Shown one piece after another: positions 49,027 through 60,310 of a DNA stretch of 64,000 nucleotides (position 1 is the stretch's first letter; every line of letters begins with the position of its first letter). The stretch spans positions 268,501 to 332,500 of the forward strand of contig JAEPMI010000015.1 of the NCBI GenBank assembly GCA_017644045.1. The letters run 5' to 3'. The notes under the pieces were generated by a model. That model searched no databases and had not been told where the DNA came from. It saw nothing but the letters and a program-made list of their open reading frames with translations. The translations under genes and the position numbers were made by a program. The stretch comes from Deltaproteobacteria bacterium (GTDB lineage: Bacteria; Myxococcota_A; Polyangia; Polyangiales; Houyiibacteriaceae).

Positions 49027-49364
49027 GGCTGCTCCAGCGAGGGGCGCTCGGGCACCTCTTCTTCGTCGTCGCTCGGCTGGGTCGCCGCCGCGAGAGAGCC
49101 ATATTTGCTGAAGCGCAGCACCGCGAGGGTGCCGATGAAGTTGATCAACGCGTAGACGATCGCGAGGTCGAGCCACTCGGGCCGGCCGTCGAGAAAGCCC
49201 GCGATCGCGATCAGCAGCACCGTCTTGGTGCCGAAGGAGTTGAGCGCGAGGATCCGGTCGTAGGTCGACGGACCGAGGATGGACCGGAGCAGCGCCAGGC
49301 TCATCGTCACCACGATGCCCAACGCGGCGCTGAAGAAGACCTCCGTGGCGTACGGGAAGTCCAT
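49023..49364 (-). CDS. mrpF: antiporter subunit MrpF
   Basis: A 113-residue protein with three helices. RSILGPSTYDRILALNSFGTKTVLLI is the MrpF signature (GPxxxDRxxALN), followed by DLAIVYALINFIGTLAVLRF. A hydrophilic tail (QPSDDEEEVPERPSLEQP) is acidic. The stop overlaps mrpG by 4 nt and the start overlaps the mrpE stop by 1 nt. Confidence 0.92.
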   Translation of the reverse strand: MDFPYATEVFFSAALGIVVTMSLALLRSILGPSTYDRILALNSFGTKTVLLIAIAGFLDGRPEWLDLAIVYALINFIGTLAVLRFSKYGSLAAATQPSDDEEEVPERPSLEQP

Positions 49365-49903
49365 CAGGCCTCGCCTCCGTGGGTGTCCTCGTCGAACTCT
49401 CCGGTCGGCTCGTCGAACTGGTCCTCGTGGACCCGCTTCTCGAGCCAGTGGATCATCTTGGCGCTGGTGCCGCTCGAGTCCTGGTCGGCCATCTCGTCGT
49501 CCAGGCAGTGAACGAGAATGACCCCGTCACTCAGGTCCAGCGAGATGGTGCCGGGCGTGATGGTGATCGTGTTCGCCAGGATCACGTTCCCGAGGGTCGT
49601 TCGCTGATCGGCGGGCACCCGGATCAGGTGGGGCCGGATGGGCATCGACGGGCTCAGGATGGTCTTGGCCACCTGGAGGTTGGCCTTGAGGATCTCCCAG
49701 GCCAGCCACGGCAGGAAGACGATGAGCCGGAGGTTCAGCTCGAAGGGCACCGTCTCCTCGTCGAGGATCTTCAGTCGGCGCGCCACCAGGACCACCAGCA
49801 GGACGGAGACCACCCCGAAGCCGATGATCAGTGGCTCGAAATGCCACGACCAGACGATCCAAACGGCAGCCAGAAGCGCCGATGTGACCAGGGTGCGCGT
49901 CAT
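49364..49903 (-). CDS. mrpE: antiporter subunit MrpE
   Basis: About 179 residues, first gene of the operon. Two N-terminal helices, then LPWLAWEILKANLQVAKTILSP and TLGNVILANTITITPGTISLDL, the MrpE signature. The tail is acidic (DQFDEPTGEFDEDTHGGEA). ATG at 49903 is preferred over ATG 49918 because the -10-like TGCTATGGT overlaps the latter. Divergent from the glucan phosphorylase gene. Confidence 0.9.
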   Translation of the reverse strand: MTRTLVTSALLAAVWIVWSWHFEPLIIGFGVVSVLLVVLVARRLKILDEETVPFELNLRLIVFLPWLAWEILKANLQVAKTILSPSMPIRPHLIRVPADQRTTLGNVILANTITITPGTISLDLSDGVILVHCLDDEMADQDSSGTSAKMIHWLEKRVHEDQFDEPTGEFDEDTHGGEA

Positions 49904-49913
49904 GAGCCGCCGG

Positions 49914-49919
49914 ACCATA
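49914..49919 (-). promoter_or_regulatory. candidate extended -10 box (TGCTATGGT) for the mrp operon
   Basis: TATGGT with TGC in front, 10 nt before the ATG at 49903. The same nonamer drives the HAD-phosphatase gene at 11542. No convincing -35 was found. Confidence 0.4.
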
Positions 49920-50033
49920 GCACGCGAGCGGCAGGGGCCAGCCGGGCCGAATCAGAACGAAATGTTTGCGGAATTGGCTGGGCTCTCGGGGATGGGGAGG
50001 CTCGTTCGGGGCGGCTCTTGACGGCGGGCCCAC

Positions 50034-52202
50034 ATGGTGGGAGGTCACGGCACGATGACCGACATCGCGCAGACCCTGCGATCCCTCGCTTCCAACCTCT
50101 CCTGGTGCTGGAGCCGCGACGGCGCCAGTCTCTTTCGAGCGCTCGACCCCGAACGTTGGGAGACGTCGGGCCATGACCCCCACGCGCTCCTCGCAGGGCT
50201 CGACGACGAGGCGATCGCCGCCGGCGTCGCCCGCAGCGGGCTCGAGGACCGGATCGCCGAGCTGGCCAACGCGCAGGACGCCGCGGTCGCCAGCGACGAG
50301 TCCGCGCTCCTCGTCGGCGCGCTCCGCGCTCGGCCGGTGGCCTACTTCTCCATGGAGTTCGGCCTCCACGAGTCGCTCGCGGTCTACTCCGGTGGCCTCG
50401 GCGTGCTCGCGGGCGACCACCTGAAGAGCGCCTCGGACCTCGGGCTCCCGCTCGTCGGTCTCGGCTTCTTCTACCGCGAGGGCTACTTCCAGCAGAGCAT
50501 CGACGGCGAGGGCTGGCAGCAGGAGGCCTACCCGCGGGTCGAGCCGCAGGCGAAGGGCCTTCGCCCGGCCCTGGACGCGAGTGGCCAGCAGGTGAAGGTC
50601 TCGGTCGAGACCGAGAAGGGCTCGATCCACGCCCAGGTGTGGGAGCTCCGGGTCGGGCGGGTGCGCCTCTTCCTCCTGGACAGCGACGTCGCCGAGAACG
50701 ACGCCGACGATCGCACGCTCACCGCGCGCCTCTACGGCGGCGACAGCCGGCAGCGGATCCGCCAGGAGCTCCTGCTCGGCGTCGGCGGCGTCCGCACGCT
50801 GAAGGCTCTCGGCATCCAGCCGGGCGTGATGCACCTGAACGAGGGCCACTGCGCCTTCGCCGGCCTCGAGGCGATCGCCCGCCGGATGGAAGACGAGGGC
50901 GCGAGCTTCGAAGAGGCCAAGGACGAGACCGCCAGCCAGACGGTCTTCACCACCCACACCCCCGTTCCCGCCGGCCACGACCGCTTCCCCCACGAGCTCG
51001 CGCTCGAGCACCTGCGCCCGCTCGGAAAGCGGCTCGGCCTCTCCGACGACGCGCTCCTCGCGCTCGGCTCCGAGGCCGTCGCGGTGGAAGGGAAGGGCAA
51101 GGTCGAGTTCAGGGGCGAGCCTTCCTTCTGCATGACCGTGCTCGCGCTCCGGATGGCCCAGCGGGTCAACGGCGTGTCCTTCCTGCACGGGCGGGTCAGC
51201 CGCCAGATGTGGCAGCAGCTCTACCCGGAGACTCCGCTGCACCGGACCCCGATCGGGCACATCACCAACGGCGTGCACGTGCCGAGCTGGATGGCGCCCC
51301 GCTCCCGCCGCTTCCTCGACGGCGTGCTCGGCTCCGACTGGGAGCAGTTCCAGGCCGACCCGGACACCTGGGCCCCGATCGCCGAGGCCTCGGACGAAGA
51401 TCTCTGGGACCTGCGCACCGGCCTCAAGGAAGGCCTGCTCCGCTTCGTTCGCGAGCGCGCCGCCCGTGAGGCCAAGGCCCGCGGCGAGAGCGCCGACGTG
51501 GTGAAGGCGCTGAGCCGGGCCCTCGACCCGCAGCACCTGGTGGTCGGCTTCGCTCGTCGCTTCGCGACCTACAAGCGCGCGACGCTCCTCTTCCAGGACC
51601 TCGACGTCCTCGACCAGATCGTCAACGACGCCGACAAGCCCATGCGCTTCGTCTTCGCCGGCAAGGCCCATCCGCGGGACGAGGGCGGCAAGAAGCTCAT
51701 CCAGCGCATTCACGGCATCGCCCGGGACCCGCGCTTCCTCGGCAAGGTCATCCTCCTCGGCGGCTACGACATCGCGGTCGGCCGGGCCCTGACCGCCGGC
51801 GTGGACGTCTGGCTCAACAACCCCCGCCGGCCCCTCGAGGCCTCGGGCACCAGCGGCCAGAAGGTCGTGCTCAACGCGGGCCTCAACTGCTCCATCCTGG
51901 ACGGCTGGTGGGCCGAGGGCTTCGACGGCACCAACGGCTTCGCGATCGGCGACGGCGAGGTCCACCGGGACCACTCGCTCCAGGACGCCAAGGACGGTGA
52001 GTCCCTCCTGGCGGTCCTCCGAGGCGAGGTCGCGCCCCTCTACTACGAGCGCCAGGAAGGCTTGCCCAAGGCCTGGATCGAGCGCGTTCGTCGCTCGATG
52101 GTGACCCTCGGCTGGCGCTTCAACGCCGACCGGATGGTCCTCGACTACGCCCGGATGGCCTATCTCCCGGCCGCCGGCGTCCAGCTCGCCGAGGTCCGCT
52201 GA
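50034..52202 (+). CDS. glgP: alpha-glucan phosphorylase (glycogen phosphorylase family)
   Basis: A 722-residue phosphorylase of the shorter bacterial/archaeal type. It has AYFSMEFGLHESLAVYSGGLGVLAGDHLK, the conserved N-terminal entry (given in parts), GHITNGVHVPSW, VGFARRFATYKRA, and the pyridoxal-phosphate lysine site EASGTSGQKVVLN, followed by LNCSILDGWWAEGFDG. It splits glucans by phosphorolysis into glucose-1-phosphate. The true start may be ATG 50055 (MTDIAQ), which has GGAGG upstream at about 50039. TTGACG at 50018 could be part of a promoter. Confidence 0.9.
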   Translation: MVGGHGTMTDIAQTLRSLASNLSWCWSRDGASLFRALDPERWETSGHDPHALLAGLDDEAIAAGVARSGLEDRIAELANAQDAAVASDESALLVGALRARPVAYFSMEFGLHESLAVYSGGLGVLAGDHLKSASDLGLPLVGLGFFYREGYFQQSIDGEGWQQEAYPRVEPQAKGLRPALDASGQQVKVSVETEKGSIHAQVWELRVGRVRLFLLDSDVAENDADDRTLTARLYGGDSRQRIRQELLLGVGGVRTLKALGIQPGVMHLNEGHCAFAGLEAIARRMEDEGASFEEAKDETASQTVFTTHTPVPAGHDRFPHELALEHLRPLGKRLGLSDDALLALGSEAVAVEGKGKVEFRGEPSFCMTVLALRMAQRVNGVSFLHGRVSRQMWQQLYPETPLHRTPIGHITNGVHVPSWMAPRSRRFLDGVLGSDWEQFQADPDTWAPIAEASDEDLWDLRTGLKEGLLRFVRERAAREAKARGESADVVKALSRALDPQHLVVGFARRFATYKRATLLFQDLDVLDQIVNDADKPMRFVFAGKAHPRDEGGKKLIQRIHGIARDPRFLGKVILLGGYDIAVGRALTAGVDVWLNNPRRPLEASGTSGQKVVLNAGLNCSILDGWWAEGFDGTNGFAIGDGEVHRDHSLQDAKDGESLLAVLRGEVAPLYYERQEGLPKAWIERVRRSMVTLGWRFNADRMVLDYARMAYLPAAGVQLAEVR

Positions 52203-52225
52203 GGGGAAAAGCGGGCCGACTCCGC

Positions 52226-52254
52226 TTGACAGCCTCACCGACCCCAGCTATCTC
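52226..52254 (+). promoter_or_regulatory. sigma-70-like promoter for rpsT
   Basis: TTGACA at 52226-52231 and TATCTC at 52249-52254 with exactly 17 bp between, 60 bp before the rpsT ATG. This is the best housekeeping promoter match in the window. Confidence 0.7.
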
Positions 52255-52313
52255 GCCGCCTCTCACTTTCCCCCTTCCTCGGGAGGGGTTTCGTCTCTGG
52301 AAAGCATAGAACC

Positions 52314-52577
52314 ATGGCCAACCACGCCAGCTCCAAGAAGCGCATTCGTCAGACCCTGAAGCGCACCGCCCGCAACAAGCACGTCCGCACCACCATGCGC
52401 GGCTACGTGAAGGCCGTCCGCGAGGCCATCGAGGCCGGCGACAAGGGCGCCGCCGAGACCGCGCTCGCCAAGGCGACCCGCCGCATCGACATGGCGGTCA
52501 GCAAGGGCGTCTACCACCGCAAGACCGGCTCCCGGTACATCTCGCGCCTGGCCACCCAGGTCGCGGCGATGAGCTGA
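52314..52577 (+). CDS. rpsT: 30S ribosomal protein S20
   Basis: An 87-residue, very basic protein. MANHASSKKRIRQTLKR, then ARNKHVRTTMR, and KGVYHRKTGSRYISRLA are S20 signatures at normal length. S20 binds 16S rRNA early in 30S assembly. A sigma-70-like promoter precedes it and a terminator follows. It lies near holA, a neighbourhood also seen in other proteobacteria. Confidence 0.97.
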   Translation: MANHASSKKRIRQTLKRTARNKHVRTTMRGYVKAVREAIEAGDKGAAETALAKATRRIDMAVSKGVYHRKTGSRYISRLATQVAAMS

Positions 52578-52618
52578 GCACGGCTCGACCGGACCCATCG
52601 GCCGAGGCCGATCGACGA

Positions 52619-52646
52619 GAGCGCGGACCCGAAGGGGCCCGCGCTC
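52619..52646 (+). terminator. rpsT terminator hairpin
   Basis: GAGCGCGG-A-CCC pairs with GGG-CCGCGCTC-type sequence around a GAAG loop (52619-52646), followed by TTCGCGTTTTC. It lies 42 bp after the rpsT stop and just before the convergent LLM gene ends at 52656. Confidence 0.75.
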
Positions 52647-52655
52647 TTCGCGTTT

Positions 52656-53678
52656 TCAGACGACGGTCGACCGCTCCGAACCAGGTCGCTCCGCGGTTCC
52701 GAAGGCCTCGGCGACGAGTTGGTAGCTGCGGAGGCGCGCCTCCGGGTCGTGCATGACCGTGCTGATCATCAGCTCGTCCGCGCCGGTGCGATCGGCGATG
52801 GCCTGGAGCCGGCCCTTCACCGTGGCCGGATCGCCGACCACCTGCAGGTCGAGGATCGGCTGCACGAAGCGTTTCTCGAGGGCGCTCAGCGGGTGCTCGG
52901 CGGCTTCTTCCGGGCTGGGGATCGGCCCCGGGTTCCCGGTGCGGAGGCGGACGAACATCAGGCCCGTGGCCGAGGCGAGTCGCTCGGCTTCGGCGGTGGT
53001 CTCCGCGCAGAAGACCGAGACCGCCAGCATCACCCGCGGCTCGGGGAAGTGCGCCGAGGGCACGAACGACTCCCGATAGCGCCGCAGCGCCGGCTCCGCG
53101 GGCGTCGGGCTGAAGTGATGCGCGAACGCGTAGCCGGCGCCCACCCGCCCGGCGAGCTCGGCGCTGCCGCCGCTCGAGCCGAGCAGCCACATCGGCGGCA
53201 GCGGAATGCCCGAGGGCACCACGTCGATCGCGGCGTAGGGGTGGGTGTCGGGGAAGTGGCCGCGCGCGAAGGCCATCACCTCGCGCAGCTGCTGCGGGTA
53301 CTCCTGCGGGTCGGCGGAGCGGAGCGCGTGCGCGGTGACCGGCGTGGTCCCGGCGGCTCGCCCGACGCCGAGATCGATGCGGCCGGGGTGGAGCGCCTCG
53401 AGGGTGAGGTAGCGCTCCGCCACCGCGAGCGGCGCGTGGTTCGGGAGCATCACGCCACCGGAGCCGACCCGAATCCGCTCGGTGCGGCTGGCGACGTGCT
53501 CGATGAGGATCTCGGGCGCTGCGCTGGCGATGCTCGGCAGCCCGTGGTGCTCGGCGAGCCAGAAGCGGTGGTAGCCGAGCGCCTCCGCGTGCCGGGCGAG
53601 CTCGCTCACCCGCCGCAACGCGGTGGTGGCGTCGCTGCCGGAGGCGATGGGCGCGAGGTCGAGGACGGAGAGCTGCAC
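52656..53678 (-). CDS. LLM-class flavin-dependent oxidoreductase
   Basis: A 340-residue luciferase-like monooxygenase. LDLAPIASGSD, then YHRFWLAEHHGLPSIASAAP, RIRVGSGGVMLPNH and IDLGVGRAAGTT match the MsnO8/YhbW-like group. These soluble enzymes use reduced FMN to oxidise aldehydes, ketones or other small molecules. The substrate cannot be told. ATG at 53678; upstream neighbour holA ends 40 bp away on the same strand. Confidence 0.9.
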   Translation of the reverse strand: MQLSVLDLAPIASGSDATTALRRVSELARHAEALGYHRFWLAEHHGLPSIASAAPEILIEHVASRTERIRVGSGGVMLPNHAPLAVAERYLTLEALHPGRIDLGVGRAAGTTPVTAHALRSADPQEYPQQLREVMAFARGHFPDTHPYAAIDVVPSGIPLPPMWLLGSSGGSAELAGRVGAGYAFAHHFSPTPAEPALRRYRESFVPSAHFPEPRVMLAVSVFCAETTAEAERLASATGLMFVRLRTGNPGPIPSPEEAAEHPLSALEKRFVQPILDLQVVGDPATVKGRLQAIADRTGADELMISTVMHDPEARLRSYQLVAEAFGTAERPGSERSTVV

Positions 53679-53717
53679 GCTCGATAGGTTCGATCGAGCA
53701 GCGGAAGCGTGACGCTC

Positions 53718-54719
53718 TCAGGCCGCGCGGCAGAGATCGAGCACGAGCCGCTGGAGCACGACGTCGTCGGGCTCCTTACTGCCTTTGAGCAGCAGGTCCG
53801 TCTCGGCGAGCGCCGCGAAGGCCCGCTCGAGGTCGGCGAGCTTGAAGCGGCGGGCGGCTTCCGTGAGCGCCCGGGCCTTGAAGGGTGGGGCACCGGCGAC
53901 CTTGGTGGCTTCCTTGCCGTCCATCCCCTGCGCGAGCGCGCCACGCATCCGCGCGACCACGCGCAGCTGACGCGAGACCAGGGCGAGGATGCGGAGCGGC
54001 GGCTCTCGGCCGGCCAGCAGCGATGTCGCCGCCGCGGTGGCCTTGCGGGTGTCGCGCAGGCTGATCGCATCGACGAGCGCCCAGACGGTGTCGACCCGGA
54101 GTCGGCTGACGGTGGCCTCGACCGCGGCGAGGTCGATGCGCTGGCCCGGCCCGACGTAGAGCGAGAGGCGCTCGAGCGCGTCGCCCATCGCGGAGAGGTC
54201 CTCGCCGACGGCGTCGATGAGCGCGTGGGCGGCGTCCGAAGGGAGCTGGTGCCCCTTCGCCTTGGCTTCGCTCACGGCGAGCTGACGCACGGCGCCCATC
54301 TTCAGCGGCTTGGCGTCGAAGCGGCAGCCGGCCTTCTTCGCGGCGCGCGAGAGCTTGCCGTTGCCATCGAGCTTCTTGGCCACCAGCACCACGCACGCTT
54401 CGGGCGCGGGGTTCTTGAGGTAGTCGGCGAGCACCGCGTGCGAGTCGCCCTTCATCTTGTCGACCCGGCGCACCAGCACGAAGCGCTTGTCGGCCATCAT
54501 CGGCATCGTGCGCGCCGCGTTGGCCACCGTCTGGCCCTCGGTCTGGTCGCCCTGGAAGAGGTCCTCGTTGAACCCGGCCACGGCCTGGTCGCCCACCGTC
54601 GCCGCCTTCGCCGCCGCGACCGCGCGCTCGATCAACAGCGTCTCGGTGCCGACGAGCACCAGCACCGGCCGGACCTTCCCGCTCTCGAGCTCCCGCAGCA
54701 CGTCCTGAATCTCGGCCAC
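53718..54719 (-). CDS. holA: DNA polymerase III delta subunit
   Basis: A 333-residue HolA: VRPVLVLVGTETLLIERAV (AAA-like start without a working Walker A), FNEDLFQGD, RFVLVRRVDKMK, YLKNPAPEACVVLVAKKLD, DLSAMGDALERLSLYVG and LRILALVSRQLRVVARMR. It opens the beta sliding clamp as part of the clamp loader. Length is normal. ATG at 54719. Close to rpsT as in many genomes. Confidence 0.93.
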   Translation of the reverse strand: MAEIQDVLRELESGKVRPVLVLVGTETLLIERAVAAAKAATVGDQAVAGFNEDLFQGDQTEGQTVANAARTMPMMADKRFVLVRRVDKMKGDSHAVLADYLKNPAPEACVVLVAKKLDGNGKLSRAAKKAGCRFDAKPLKMGAVRQLAVSEAKAKGHQLPSDAAHALIDAVGEDLSAMGDALERLSLYVGPGQRIDLAAVEATVSRLRVDTVWALVDAISLRDTRKATAAATSLLAGREPPLRILALVSRQLRVVARMRGALAQGMDGKEATKVAGAPPFKARALTEAARRFKLADLERAFAALAETDLLLKGSKEPDDVVLQRLVLDLCRAA

Positions 54720-54758
54720 GAACTGGAGCTACCACCCTCGGGCCTGCCATCCAAGCGA

Positions 54759-54838
54759 CCTCGCCCTCACCCTCGCCCAAGCACAGAAGGGAGAGGGTCA
54801 GGGCGAGGGCTAGGGCGAGGGGTTCGGGACTTCGTCCC
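54759..54838. repeat. GC-rich long hairpin upstream of holA
   Basis: CCTCGCCCTCACCCTCGCCC (54759-54778) pairs with GGGCGAGGGCTAGGGCGAGG (54801-54820), 18 of 20 positions. A second small hairpin CGGGAC-TTC-GTCCCG follows at about 54825-54839. It could terminate transcription from the gene ending at 54842. Its C-tract units resemble those at 9057-9090. Confidence 0.6.
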
Positions 54839-54841
54839 GGA

Positions 54842-55537
54842 CTATCGGATTCGGGTGCCGAGGCCGACGAGGAGGCCGCGGGCCTGCACCGGGTCGAGCA
54901 CGTCGAGGGGGCGGCGGTCGAAGACGGCGCCGGCTTGGAGCGCCCAGCGTTGGTCGATCAGGCACTGCAGGGACACGCGGTGCACGGAGGTGTGCGGGCC
55001 GGGGCTCGCGAAGAAGCCGCGACCACGAAGCGCGATTCGAACGCGCGGGCGCACCAGGATCGGGAGCTGCAGCTCGTAGCCGAGCACGATCGATTGGGTG
55101 TAGCCACCGAAGACGTTGGCCAGGATCAGGTTGGCGCGCACGCCCTCGGGTCGGCCGGCGCCCAGGTAGAAGCCGGCGCCACCCGCGGCCGGATCCGTCG
55201 TGGGCTCGTTGACCATCACTGCCGTCACGCCGGTCTCGAAGGGACGCTTCCATCGCCACCCGAGCGCCAGGGTGCCGAAGGTCCGAAGCGAGTGCTCGGC
55301 GCGCCAGAGCTCCTTGCCGAGCTCGGCGCGGGCCATGAACCCGCTCGGATCGTCGGCCTCCAGATCGACGAAGCCCCACCCGCTCGAGCCGGGGAGGGCC
55401 GCGCCTTCGACGTCGATGCCCCCGCGCGCGGCGGGGGTCTCGGGGATGAGCCACTCGCGAGCCCGCGCGGGGCCTTCGTCCGCGCGGGCGGTCAGACTCG
55501 CCGCCAGAGTGAGGACCAGGGCGGCGACGCGAGTCAC
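54842..55537 (-). CDS. secreted or outer-membrane protein of unknown function
   Basis: A 231-residue protein with signal peptide MTRVAALVLTLAASLTARADE. The mature part is beta-rich with alternating residues (RTFGTLALGWRWKRPF, IVLGYELQLPILVRPRVRIALRGRGFF given partly) and ends GLLVGLGTRIR. It may be a small barrel, though the C-terminus is Arg, not aromatic. The ATG at 55537 has GAAGGA-type sequence upstream. No family is recognised. Confidence 0.6.
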   Translation of the reverse strand: MTRVAALVLTLAASLTARADEGPARAREWLIPETPAARGGIDVEGAALPGSSGWGFVDLEADDPSGFMARAELGKELWRAEHSLRTFGTLALGWRWKRPFETGVTAVMVNEPTTDPAAGGAGFYLGAGRPEGVRANLILANVFGGYTQSIVLGYELQLPILVRPRVRIALRGRGFFASPGPHTSVHRVSLQCLIDQRWALQAGAVFDRRPLDVLDPVQARGLLVGLGTRIR

Positions 55538-55618
55538 AGAAGGACCCCACGAGGCCGAAGGCCGAGTGCCCGAGCGAAGCGGGGGCCGCGGAGCGGCCGG
55601 AGTCGGGGGAGCCGTAGT

Positions 55619-55662
55619 CTCGGGCTTGGCCCGAGCAAGGCGGGGGTTTGCATCAAACCCCC
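55619..55662. terminator. two hairpins after the gene ending at 55665
   Basis: GGGGGTTTG-CAT-CAAACCCCC (55642-55662) is a perfect 9-bp stem. CTCGGGC-TTG-GCCCGAG (55619-55635) is a second perfect 7-bp stem. They follow the stop of the minus-strand gene at 55665. No U-run is present; small GC palindromes (CCGAAGGCC, CCGCGGAGCGG) fill 55545-55600. Confidence 0.5.
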
Positions 55663-55664
55663 TG

Positions 55665-56213
55665 CTAGAACGTCACTTCGCCGGAGTGCTGGACGCGCTC
55701 TCCGGTCGTCTCGAAGCGGGCGCGGCCCACTTCGTTGCGACGGACCGTGATCACGATCTCGTAGCGGTTGTTGGGCTTGAACTGCGGCCGCTCGAGGCGG
55801 AGCCGCTGGACGAAGGTCTTCTCGTCCCGGTTGTTCACGAACACGCTCATGGGCGGCCCGATGAAGCGGCGCGCGCCGCCTTCCATGTCGTAGAAGAGGC
55901 CCTGGAACTCGAGGTCGCCGACCGGTCGGTTGAAGCTGACGACCATCTCGGCCTTCCACTTCCGATCCGGGATCGGCTCCTCGGTGGTCTCACGCAGACG
56001 ACGGGCGCGGTGGCTGCGCGCGAAGCGGATCAGACCGCGCTCGGTGAGCCGCCGGGGGATTCGGTTCTGGGTGATGAAGACCTGGGCGCGCAGGCGCTGG
56101 GCCTCTGCCGTGGGGGTCGTCACCGCGTATCCGCTCGCGCCGACGACCAGCGTCAGCGCAGCCGTGGCCATCAGCCAGGGGCCAAAGCGCGCGTCTCGGA
56201 ACCTCTTCAACAT
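55665..56213 (-). CDS. exported protein of unknown function
   Basis: A 182-residue protein beginning MLKRFRDARFGPWLMATAAL, a basic then hydrophobic signal/anchor, ending in TPTAEAQ as a likely cleavage site. The mature domain is basic (RRLTERGLIRFARSHRARRLRE) and then beta-rich (EMVVSFNRPVGDLEFQGLFYD, NRYEIVITVRRNEVG). AGAGG 5-8 nt upstream supports ATG 56213 over 56237. No family recognised. Confidence 0.6.
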   Translation of the reverse strand: MLKRFRDARFGPWLMATAALTLVVGASGYAVTTPTAEAQRLRAQVFITQNRIPRRLTERGLIRFARSHRARRLRETTEEPIPDRKWKAEMVVSFNRPVGDLEFQGLFYDMEGGARRFIGPPMSVFVNNRDEKTFVQRLRLERPQFKPNNRYEIVITVRRNEVGRARFETTGERVQHSGEVTF

Positions 56214-56490
56214 CGTCGTCCTCTCCGTGTCTTCCACACCACCGGCCCCGTTCAGGGACCTCGTGCGGCCGCGAAACTACCAGATCCCGGCCGCGCTCTC
56301 CATCCGGGGCCCTTGGACGACCGAGTCCCCCCGCCATTCAAAATGCCGCTCGGGTCGCCCGAACCTCGCCAGAAACTTGGGCGACGGGGCCTTCCCACGT
56401 TAGTCCCAGGCAGGTGCCAAAGGGCCGGATCGACGGAGCAATTGCGCTCCCTCTCGCTCCGACCCGGGCGACATGGCACCGGGAGGCACG

Positions 56491-58920
<2,430 letters not shown>

Positions 58921-58945
58921 GTGGCATCACGCCCGTTCGGTAGAC

Positions 58946-60310
58946 GTGGAGGCGGCGGGGACCAGCAGCGCCCACCCGAGCTCTCGGGGGGCTGACGATT
59001 CGGCGCGCGTGGGGGTGCTCCCGCGCGAGGTGAGCCGCTACGTGCTCTTCGATCACATCGGTCGGGGCGGCATGGCGGACATCTTCCTCGCCCGGATGCG
59101 CAACTCCCTGGGGGGCGCGCGGCTCTGCGTCATCAAGGAGATCCTCCCGCGCCTCTCGCGCGACGAGCGCTTCGCCGACATGCTCACCCGCGAGGCCAAG
59201 CTCGCGGCCCAGCTCAGCCACGCCAACGTCGTGCAGGTCTTCGACCTCGGCCGCGACGAGGGCGCCGAGGACCGGCTCTTCATCGCGATGGAGTACGTCG
59301 AGGGCTTCGACCTCAACCAGCTCCTGCGTCAGCTCTCGAAGCACAAGGTCGGCCTCCCCGCCGAGTACGCGCTGCTGATCATTCGCGACGCGCTCAAGGG
59401 TCTCGACTACGCCCACCGCGCCCGCGACGAGGAGGGCAACGAGCTCGGCCTCGTCCACCGCGACGTCTCGCCCTCGAACGTGCTCATCTCCTTCGAGGGC
59501 GAGGTGAAGCTCTGCGACTTCGGCATCGCGCGCGCCTTCCAGCAGGGCGACCTCGACGGCGGCGCGGTCGCGCGCTCCCGCGTCGCGGGCAAGAGCGCCT
59601 ACATGTCTCCGGAGCACGCGCGCGGTGAAGACCTCGACGCGCGCGCGGACGTCTTCGCGGCGGGCATCCTGCTCTGGGAGCTCTGCGCCGGTCGCCGCCT
59701 CTACAAGGGCACGGAAGACGAGATGCTCGCCATGGCCCGCGCCGGCCAGGTGCCGCAGCTCCCGGACCGGGGTCTGCCGGACCAGCCCGCGCTGCAGCGG
59801 GTCCTCGATCGCGCGCTCGCCGCCGACCGCGCGGACCGCTTCGAGAGCGCCATGGCCATGCTCGACGCGCTCGAGGAGTACGCGATGGCGAACCGCCTGA
59901 TGGCGTCGCCGCTCCGCTTCGCGAGCTTCCTGACCGATCGCTTCGCCGAGCAGATCGTCGCGATGCGCCGCGCCAACGAGAAGGCCGCCAAGGACCTCGA
60001 CGAGGGCGCGGACTTCGCGAGCTTCGGTCCCTCGTCGGCGCCGCCGCCGATGGCCGAGGGCATCGCGGACTTCAGCGTGCCGAAGGCGCCGTCGCTCCCG
60101 AAGGACCTCGTGGTCCCGCCGAGTGAGCCGGAGCCGGTCGACGAGCCGGCGCCCGAGCCCGCGAAGGTCGAGTCGCAGCGACCGTCGACGCGCGCCAAGA
60201 AGCCCTCGAGCATTCCGCCGCCGCCGGAGCCCTTCACGCCGAACTGGTACGTGCTCCTCGGCGTCGGCTGTGTCGCCGTCTTCGCGCTCGTCTACTTCCT
60301 CTTGCGCTGA
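58946..60310 (+). CDS. Hanks-type serine/threonine protein kinase, membrane-anchored
   Basis: A 454-residue kinase. The ATP loop is GRGGMADIFLA (39-49), with Lys64 in CVIKE, the catalytic loop HRDVSPSNVLI, DFGIARA, and SPEHARG in place of APE. A Pro/Glu/Ser-rich linker (about 350-430) leads to one C-terminal helix (about 433-452) ending LLR, so the kinase domain is cytoplasmic. The HRDVSPSN form is common in myxobacterial kinases. The GTG start at 58946 lies 25 bp after the Clp gene. The last 19 bp overlap the convergent DUF2520 gene. Confidence 0.9.
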   Translation: MEAAGTSSAHPSSRGADDSARVGVLPREVSRYVLFDHIGRGGMADIFLARMRNSLGGARLCVIKEILPRLSRDERFADMLTREAKLAAQLSHANVVQVFDLGRDEGAEDRLFIAMEYVEGFDLNQLLRQLSKHKVGLPAEYALLIIRDALKGLDYAHRARDEEGNELGLVHRDVSPSNVLISFEGEVKLCDFGIARAFQQGDLDGGAVARSRVAGKSAYMSPEHARGEDLDARADVFAAGILLWELCAGRRLYKGTEDEMLAMARAGQVPQLPDRGLPDQPALQRVLDRALAADRADRFESAMAMLDALEEYAMANRLMASPLRFASFLTDRFAEQIVAMRRANEKAAKDLDEGADFASFGPSSAPPPMAEGIADFSVPKAPSLPKDLVVPPSEPEPVDEPAPEPAKVESQRPSTRAKKPSSIPPPPEPFTPNWYVLLGVGCVAVFALVYFLLR

